Below are positions 59,337 through 64,000 of a stretch of DNA of 64,000 nt, piece after piece (the first letter of the stretch is position 1; each line of letters opens with the position of its first letter). A program made the translations under genes and the position numbers. Under the pieces are notes generated by a model that did not search any database, was not told the DNA's origin, and worked only from the letters and a program-made list of their open reading frames with translations. Origin of the DNA: JACCYI01 sp963828075 (lineage in GTDB: Bacteria > Actinomycetota > Thermoleophilia > Solirubrobacterales > Solirubrobacteraceae); the NCBI GenBank assembly GCA_963828075.1, contig CAWHDH010000021.1, forward strand, positions 1,612,001 through 1,676,000, in the 5' to 3' direction.

Positions 59337-60343
59337 GCGCCGTGACTGCCGCCGGCCTCCGCGCCCCGACGCGGCACGAGCTCCGGATCGACGTGTCCGC
59401 AGCCCTGCCGTTCGGCGGCGAGCGCAACCAGCTCGCGGCCACGGTCCACACCCCTCCGGGTGAGGTCCGGGCCATCCTCGTGTGCTGGCCCGGAGGTTCA
59501 TACAGCCGGGTCTATTGGGACATGCAGGTCCCGGGTCACAGCGGCTACAGCTTCGCCGAGCACCTCGCCGGCCGCGGGTTCGTCGTGGTCGCCGCCGACC
59601 CGCTCGGGGTCGGGGACAGCTCACGCCCGGCCGACGTCGATGCCGTCACGCTCGAGTCGATGGCCGACGCCGCGGCGGAGCTTGTGCGCCGGCTGCGCGG
59701 GGGTGCGGTCGAGGACGTCGTGGGGCCGCTCGACGGCGTCCCGGTCGTCGGGCTCGGGCACTCGCTCGGCGGATGCCTGACCATCGTCGAGCAGGCGCGC
59801 CACCGCAGCTACGACGGCGTCGTGAACCTCGGGTACACCTGTGGCAGCAAGGCCTCCTTGGAGGCCGTCGGAGCCGAGACCGCGACCGACGACCCCGCCC
59901 GGCTGCTCGCCGAGGCGGTCGAGCAGGCCAAGGCCTTCTTCGGGCCGGACTGGGACTCCGGCTACAGCATCGCCCCGCGCGAGCCCAACCATGTCTGGCT
60001 GCACCGGCCCGACGTGCCGGCAGCGGTCATCGCCGCGGACGACGCGGCGGCGGCCGCGTGGCCGAGGCAGGCCTTCGTCGGCGGCCTGCTCGCCGGGCAT
60101 GCGGCCGCGTACGCCGCGGAGGTCACCACACCTGTGCTCGTCGGGTTCGGCGACCACGACGTCCCGGCGCGGCCGCGCGACGACGCCGGCTTCTACACCG
60201 CCAGTTCCGACGTGACGCTGGTCGTCCTCCCGGACAGCGCGCACAGCCACAACTTCGCCGCCACGCGCGTCGCGCTCTGGGATCGCATCGCGGCATGGGT
60301 CGACGGCCTGCCGGGCCGCGTGGACACCGGCAGGTCGTCGTGA
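59333..60343 (+). CDS. Alpha/beta hydrolase
   Basis: A 336-residue hydrolase: LVCWPGGSYSRVYWDMQVPGHSGYSFAEHLAGRGFVVVAADPLGVGDSS, nucleophile Ser in GLGHSLGGC, VGFGDHDVPARP with Asp and SAHSHNFA with His. Substrate unknown. GTG 59333 overlaps the aminotransferase stop; GTG 59342 is an alternative. It overlaps the following SDR (GTGA). Confidence 0.85.
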   Translation: MSAVTAAGLRAPTRHELRIDVSAALPFGGERNQLAATVHTPPGEVRAILVCWPGGSYSRVYWDMQVPGHSGYSFAEHLAGRGFVVVAADPLGVGDSSRPADVDAVTLESMADAAAELVRRLRGGAVEDVVGPLDGVPVVGLGHSLGGCLTIVEQARHRSYDGVVNLGYTCGSKASLEAVGAETATDDPARLLAEAVEQAKAFFGPDWDSGYSIAPREPNHVWLHRPDVPAAVIAADDAAAAAWPRQAFVGGLLAGHAAAYAAEVTTPVLVGFGDHDVPARPRDDAGFYTASSDVTLVVLPDSAHSHNFAATRVALWDRIAAWVDGLPGRVDTGRSS

Positions 60344-61164
60344 GTCTCGCGGGCAAGCTGGCCGCCGTCACCGGCGGCGGATCCGGCATCGGACGGGCGA
60401 TCTGCCGCCGTTTCGCGGAGGAGGGCGCCACGGTGGCCGTCCTCGACGTCCGACTCGCCGCGGCGCAGGCGACGGTGGACGAGCTCGGGGCCGGCCTGGC
60501 GCTGCAGGCCGACGTCAGCGACAGCGCGGCCGTCGACGCCGCGTTCGAGCAGATCGAGCGCGACCTCGGAACGCTCGACGTCCTGGTCAACAACGCCGGC
60601 GCCAGCGGCGCCGCGCACATCGAGCGCGTCGTCCCACTGGTCCAGATCCAGCGCGACGAGGCGGCGGCCGGCCGCGTCGTGACGCCGCTCGACGCGCTGG
60701 TGCGCCTCAGCGACGAGGAATGGCGGCGCATGCTCGCCATCCATCTCGACGGGACCTTCTACTGCAGCCGCGCGGCCGTGCGCGCCATGGCCCCGCGCGG
60801 GTCCGGCACCATCGTCAACATGGCCTCGGTCTGCGGGATCGAGGGGTGCGCCGGCCATCCGCACTACTCGGCGGCGAAGGCGGCGATCCTCGGCTTCACC
60901 CGCTCGTGCGCGAAGGAGCTGATCGTCCAGGGGATCCGGATGAACGCGCTCGCCCCGGGGTTCGTCGACACGAGCGTGCGGACGAACGATGGGGCCGACG
61001 CCGTCGACGCCAACCGCCGCTTCATGGCGGCGAGCACGCCCGCCGGTCGTCTCGGGACTCCGGCCGAGATCGCTGCGGCGGCCGCCTTCCTCGCGTCCGA
61101 CGAGTCCGCCTACTTCGTCGGCGCCACGCTCAGCCCCAACGGCGGTCTCGTCACTGCCGTCTGA
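60340..61164 (+). CDS. Short-chain dehydrogenase/reductase
   Basis: A 274-residue SDR: TGGGSGIG, NNAGASGAAH, then a 25-residue insertion before MASVCGIEGCAGHPHYSAAKAA (Ser and YxxxK), PGFVDTSVRTN and a C-terminal FVGATLSPNGGLV where GG follows PN not D. Last gene of the aminotransferase-hydrolase-SDR operon; its end overlaps the convergent NTF2 gene by 14 bases. Confidence 0.88.
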   Translation: MSLAGKLAAVTGGGSGIGRAICRRFAEEGATVAVLDVRLAAAQATVDELGAGLALQADVSDSAAVDAAFEQIERDLGTLDVLVNNAGASGAAHIERVVPLVQIQRDEAAAGRVVTPLDALVRLSDEEWRRMLAIHLDGTFYCSRAAVRAMAPRGSGTIVNMASVCGIEGCAGHPHYSAAKAAILGFTRSCAKELIVQGIRMNALAPGFVDTSVRTNDGADAVDANRRFMAASTPAGRLGTPAEIAAAAAFLASDESAYFVGATLSPNGGLVTAV

Positions 61165-61876
61165 CCCGCGTCGCGCAGTAGAAGGCGACGTAGCGCCGGA
61201 TCAGCCCCTCGTCGTCGAGCGCGAGGCTCGAGACGAAGGATCCCCCGCCGGCGATTCCCTCGACGAAGCAGTCACGCCCCTGCTGGACGCACCGGAGGAT
61301 GATCTGCCGCACCGGGGACTCCCCGCGCACGTCGGTGAAGCCGGCGAGCAGCTCGGCGCGCCCCCGGAACTCGACACGGCCCATCCCCGGCCGGTACGGC
61401 GGATGCGAGTACAGGCAATCGCTCGAGAAGCACCCCGCGGCCGCGGGGAAGTCGCCGGTGGAGAGCGCGCCGAAGTAGCGGTCGAGCACCGGGCGGGCGC
61501 GCTTCTCGCCGTCGAGCCCGGCAACGTCCCATGTCGTCGAGCCCTCCACCGGGGGGCAGTGGAACGACAGCCAGCGGCGGATGAGCCCGGCGCGGTCGAG
61601 TTGGACGCTCGCGGCGAACGAGGCGTCGAGCGCGCCGGTCATCCTGCCCTCGAGGAAGCAGTCCGCTCCCTCGCAGATGCACGCGAGCACCTCGGGGTGG
61701 CGGGGGCCGTCGCGCTCGAGCAGCCGGCCGATCGCCGGCGCGCCGACGGCGATCGTCCGTGGCGCCGTCTCCTCGCCGGTGCCGTCCCAGTGGGCGTAGA
61801 CGGCGTGGTCGGCGAGACCGCCGCCGCGGACGAGGAAGGCGCGGACCGACTCTGGAAGGACGGACATGTCGAGCAT
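61151..61876 (-). CDS. Tandem-duplicated NTF2/SnoaL-like protein
   Basis: A 241-residue protein built of two similar halves: residues about 1-110 (VRAFLVRGGGLADHAVYAHWDGTGEETA ... GLIRRWLSFHCPP) and about 125-241 (VLDRYFGALSTGDFPAAAGCFSSDCLYSHPPY ... EGLIRRYVAFYCATR). Each ends with a GLIRRW/Y(L/V)xFxC strand, showing an internal duplication of an NTF2-like domain. It is single-gene, with ATG 61876 just beyond operator site 14. Role unknown, perhaps an isomerase/dehydratase or binding protein. Confidence 0.8.
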   Translation of the reverse strand: MLDMSVLPESVRAFLVRGGGLADHAVYAHWDGTGEETAPRTIAVGAPAIGRLLERDGPRHPEVLACICEGADCFLEGRMTGALDASFAASVQLDRAGLIRRWLSFHCPPVEGSTTWDVAGLDGEKRARPVLDRYFGALSTGDFPAAAGCFSSDCLYSHPPYRPGMGRVEFRGRAELLAGFTDVRGESPVRQIILRCVQQGRDCFVEGIAGGGSFVSSLALDDEGLIRRYVAFYCATRVRRQ

Positions 61877-61882
61877 TGTAAT

Positions 61883-61897
61883 ATGACCTGAATTCAG
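61883..61897. promoter_or_regulatory. Island operator (site 14), NTF2 / hyuA divergent promoter
   Basis: ATGACCTGAATTCAG, containing the self-complementary CTGAATTCAG (61888-61897). It sits between the NTF2-type gene (-) and the hydantoinase-A-like gene (+), where GGAGG precedes the GTG at 61940. Confidence 0.68.
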
Positions 61898-61939
61898 CTA
61901 AGTTCTGTCGGCTGCTGTCCATCGTCTCGGAGGAACGTT

Positions 61940-64000
61940 GTGGCTACCAGGATCGGCGTCGACGTCGGGGGCACCTTCACCGACTTGATCTTCCTCGACG
62001 ATGAGACCGGCGAGGTTCTCGTGGGCAAGGGCCCGTCGAACGCCAGCGCGGTCGACGAGGCCGTGCGATCGGTCGTCGACGCCTCGATCGGCGACGGTGA
62101 CCTCGGGCGCGCCGGGTACTTCCTGCACGGGACGACGGTCGGCCTCAACGCCCTGCTCGAGCGCAACGGCGCGCGCGTGGGCCTGCTGACGACGGCCGGC
62201 TTCCGCGACGTCCTCGAGGTCCGCCGCCTGATGCGCGTCGACGAGCACGGCGAGCATCTCTGGGACCACCTGTTCAAGACCCCCGAGCCGCTCGTGGGCC
62301 GCGCCCTGCGCGCTGGGCGCCGACGAGCGCATCCTGGCCGACGGGAGCGTCCGTCAGCCGCTGTCGCCCGACAGCGTGCGCCAGGCGGCGGAGATCTTCG
62401 CCCGCGAGGGCGTGGAGTGCCTGGCGATCGTCTTCCTCAACGCGCACGCGAACCCCGCCCACGAGCTGCAGGCGGCCGAGCTGGTGCGCGAGGCCGGATT
62501 CACGGGCCCGCTGTCGCTCTCGCACCAGATCACGGGCCAGTACCGCGAGTACGAGCGGACGTCCACGACGGTGATCGACGCCTACGTGCGGCCCGCCGTA
62601 TCGGCGTATCTCGAGCGCCTCGAGTCCGGCCTGCGCGAGGACGGGTTCGACGGCGAGTGCCTGATCACGACGTCCTCGGGCGGATGCGTGGCTTTCGGCG
62701 AGGCGCGGTCGCGGCCGTTCGAGACGGTGATGTCCGGGCCGGTCGCCGGCGCGGTCGGCGCCGGCCTGCTCTGCGAGGAGCTCGGCCTCAAGCTCGCCAT
62801 CACCGGCGACGTCGGCGGGACGAGCTTCGACACGTGCCTGCTCGTCGACGGCCGCCCGCGGGTCAAGCACGAAGGCGAGGTCGTCGGGATGCCGCTGCAG
62901 ACCCCCTGGGTCGACGTCCGCTCGGTGGGCGCCGGCGGCGGCTCGATCGCCTCCGTCGAGCGCGGGCTGCTCCACGTCGGCCCGCGGAGCGCGGGCGCCG
63001 ACCCCGGGCCGGTCTGCTACGGCCGCGGCGGCACGGAGCCGACCGTGACCGACGCCGCCGTCGCACTGGGGATGCTCGCGCGTCCGACCCTGGCCAGCGG
63101 CCTGCGGCTCGACGAGGACGCGGCCCGCGCCGCGCTGGCCCGGATCGCGGACGAGCTGGGGCTCGAGCCCGAGCAGGCGGCCCAGGGCGTGCTCCGCGTG
63201 GCGAGCGCCGCCATGGCCGGCGCGATGCGCGCCGTGAGCGTCGAGGTCGGCGAGGACCCGCGCGACGGCGCGCTGATCGCCTACGGAGGGGCGGGGCCGC
63301 TGCTCGCCTCGCTGCTCGCCCGCGAGCTCGGCATCGGGACGATCGTCGTGCCCAACTACGCCGGCAACTTCTCGGCGTGGGGACTGCTCGAGCAGGACGT
63401 CGTGCGGTCCGCCGCGCTGACGATCGTGCGCCCGCTCGACGCCGAGGGAATCGCGCGCGCCGAGGAGACGCTCGGCACGCTGTTCGCGCGCGCTCGAGGA
63501 GCGGCTCGAGCGGCGGCTGGCCGGCACCGTCAGCCACGAGGCCGAGCTCGACCTGCGCTACCCCGGCCAGGAGTACACGTTGACGATCGGCGTCGAGCTC
63601 AGGGCGACCGCATCGCCGAGGCGCCCGAGGACATCGCGGCACGCTTCTCCGCCGCCTACCGGCGCAACTATGGCCACAGCTTCGGCGGCGACGCGGAGAT
63701 CGAGTCGGTGCGCGCCATCGAGCGCACGTCGCTGCCACACCCGTCGCGCTCGGCGGCGTCGGGCAGCCGGTCGACCCGGGCCGAGGCGGCCGGCCGCCAC
63801 ACCGTGCGCGCCTTCTCGTTCCAGCGCGAGGACTGGTGCGACTTCGTGGTGATCGACCGCGACAGCCTCGCGCCGGGCGACTCGTTCGACGGCCCGGCCA
63901 TCGTCGTCGAGACGACCACGACCTCCTACTTCGACGAGGGCTTCCGCGGGGTCGTGCACGACACGGGCGCGCTGGTCGTGACCGACACGGTGGCGCCGTC
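61940..64000 (+). pseudogene. Hydantoinase/oxoprolinase-A (HyuA)-like gene with three frameshifts, cut by window edge
   Basis: GTG 61940 with GGAGG starts a HyuA-type ATP-binding protein (IGVDVGGTFTDLIFLDDETG ... FLHGTTVGLNALLERNGARVGLLTTAGFRDVLEVRR). Homology then jumps frame three times: near 62311 (to LGADERILADGSVRQPL ... SGPVAGAVGAGLLCEELGLKLAITGDVGGTSFD), near 63490 (to LEERLERRLAGTVSHEAELDLRYPGQEYTL) and near 63598 (to QGDRIAEAPEDIAARF ... ), running to the window edge. Two shifts look like +1 and one like -1, in GC-rich runs. Intact relatives hydrolyse cyclic amides or carboxylate ketones with a HyuB partner. Either decayed or affected by sequence errors. Confidence 0.85.

Noticed and set aside
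28100..61897. Assigning the island operator to a KstR/KstR2 (cholesterol) regulon
   Set aside because: The palindrome CTGAAnTnAnTTCAG does not resemble the KstR sites I know, and steroid-ring genes (kstD, hsa) are absent.

Overview
The window is very GC-rich, densely packed DNA with frequent GTG/TTG starts and ATGA/GTGA gene overlaps. It carries no rRNA, tRNA, CRISPR array or insertion sequence that I can recognise. The gene content (liv-type ABC transport, WYL/LacI/MarR/TetR regulators, PhoX/DUF839, LVIVD and LamG secreted proteins with arginine-rich C-terminal tails, DUF35-thiolase pairs, many SDRs) suggests a soil actinobacterium, most likely Thermoleophilia/Solirubrobacterales (Conexibacter- or Solirubrobacter-like). 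That placement is inference from gene style, not from a marker gene.

Layout. 1-2 kb: an SDR and queA. 2-8.3 kb: a complete histidine-utilisation operon (hutH-hutU-[peptide deformylase homologue]-hutF-hutI, minus strand), with a deformylase-family gene where hutG would be expected. 8.3-10.7 kb: a CHRD secreted protein and an ArsR-controlled MFS transporter that lacks its N-terminal helices. 10.7-16.4 kb: a branched-chain-amino-acid-type ABC transporter (livKHMGF) whose last gene is a LacI-family regulator, with tandem LacI-type operators in front of livK. 16.4-25.3 kb: a second ArsR-like regulator beside a broken EamA transporter, three secreted/surface proteins, and a WYL regulator divergent from an epoxide hydrolase across a perfect operator palindrome. 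25.3-28 kb: an acyl-CoA mutase large subunit with a MarR regulator and a 26-bp palindrome.

28-64 kb is one large catabolic island. It holds two CoA ligases, acyl-CoA dehydrogenases (one ACAD10/11-type, one heterodimeric pair), an enoyl-CoA hydratase homologue, a DUF35-thiolase pair, seven SDRs, an Old Yellow Enzyme/4Fe-4S reductase, two aminoglycoside-phosphotransferase-fold kinases, an SMP-30 lactonase, NTF2/SnoaL proteins, a class III PHA synthase operon, an aminotransferase and a hydantoinase-A-like gene. Nearly every promoter in this island carries a variant of one 15-bp palindrome, CTGAAnTnAnTTCAG, often touching the -10 element or the start codon. Two paralogous TetR regulators lie in the island and one carries the motif at its own start, so I read the whole island as a single TetR regulon.

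Metabolic reading (inference): a kinase closely resembling the N-terminal half of ACAD10/ACAD11 (and LvaA of levulinate catabolism) and a dehydrogenase closely resembling their C-terminal half are encoded separately in the same regulon as a lactonase, CoA ligases, hydratase and thiolase. This fits catabolism of 4-hydroxyacids or lactones through phospho-acyl-CoA intermediates, with surplus acyl-CoA going to polyhydroxyalkanoate. Two small, previously unremarkable proteins (53 and 59 residues) sharing an RxFVxPxVTE core are also members of the regulon.

Several reading frames are broken (eamA, hyuA, N-terminally short MFS, an acyl-CoA dehydrogenase without its expected stop). Either genes are decaying or the assembly contains indels in GC runs; raw reads would tell.
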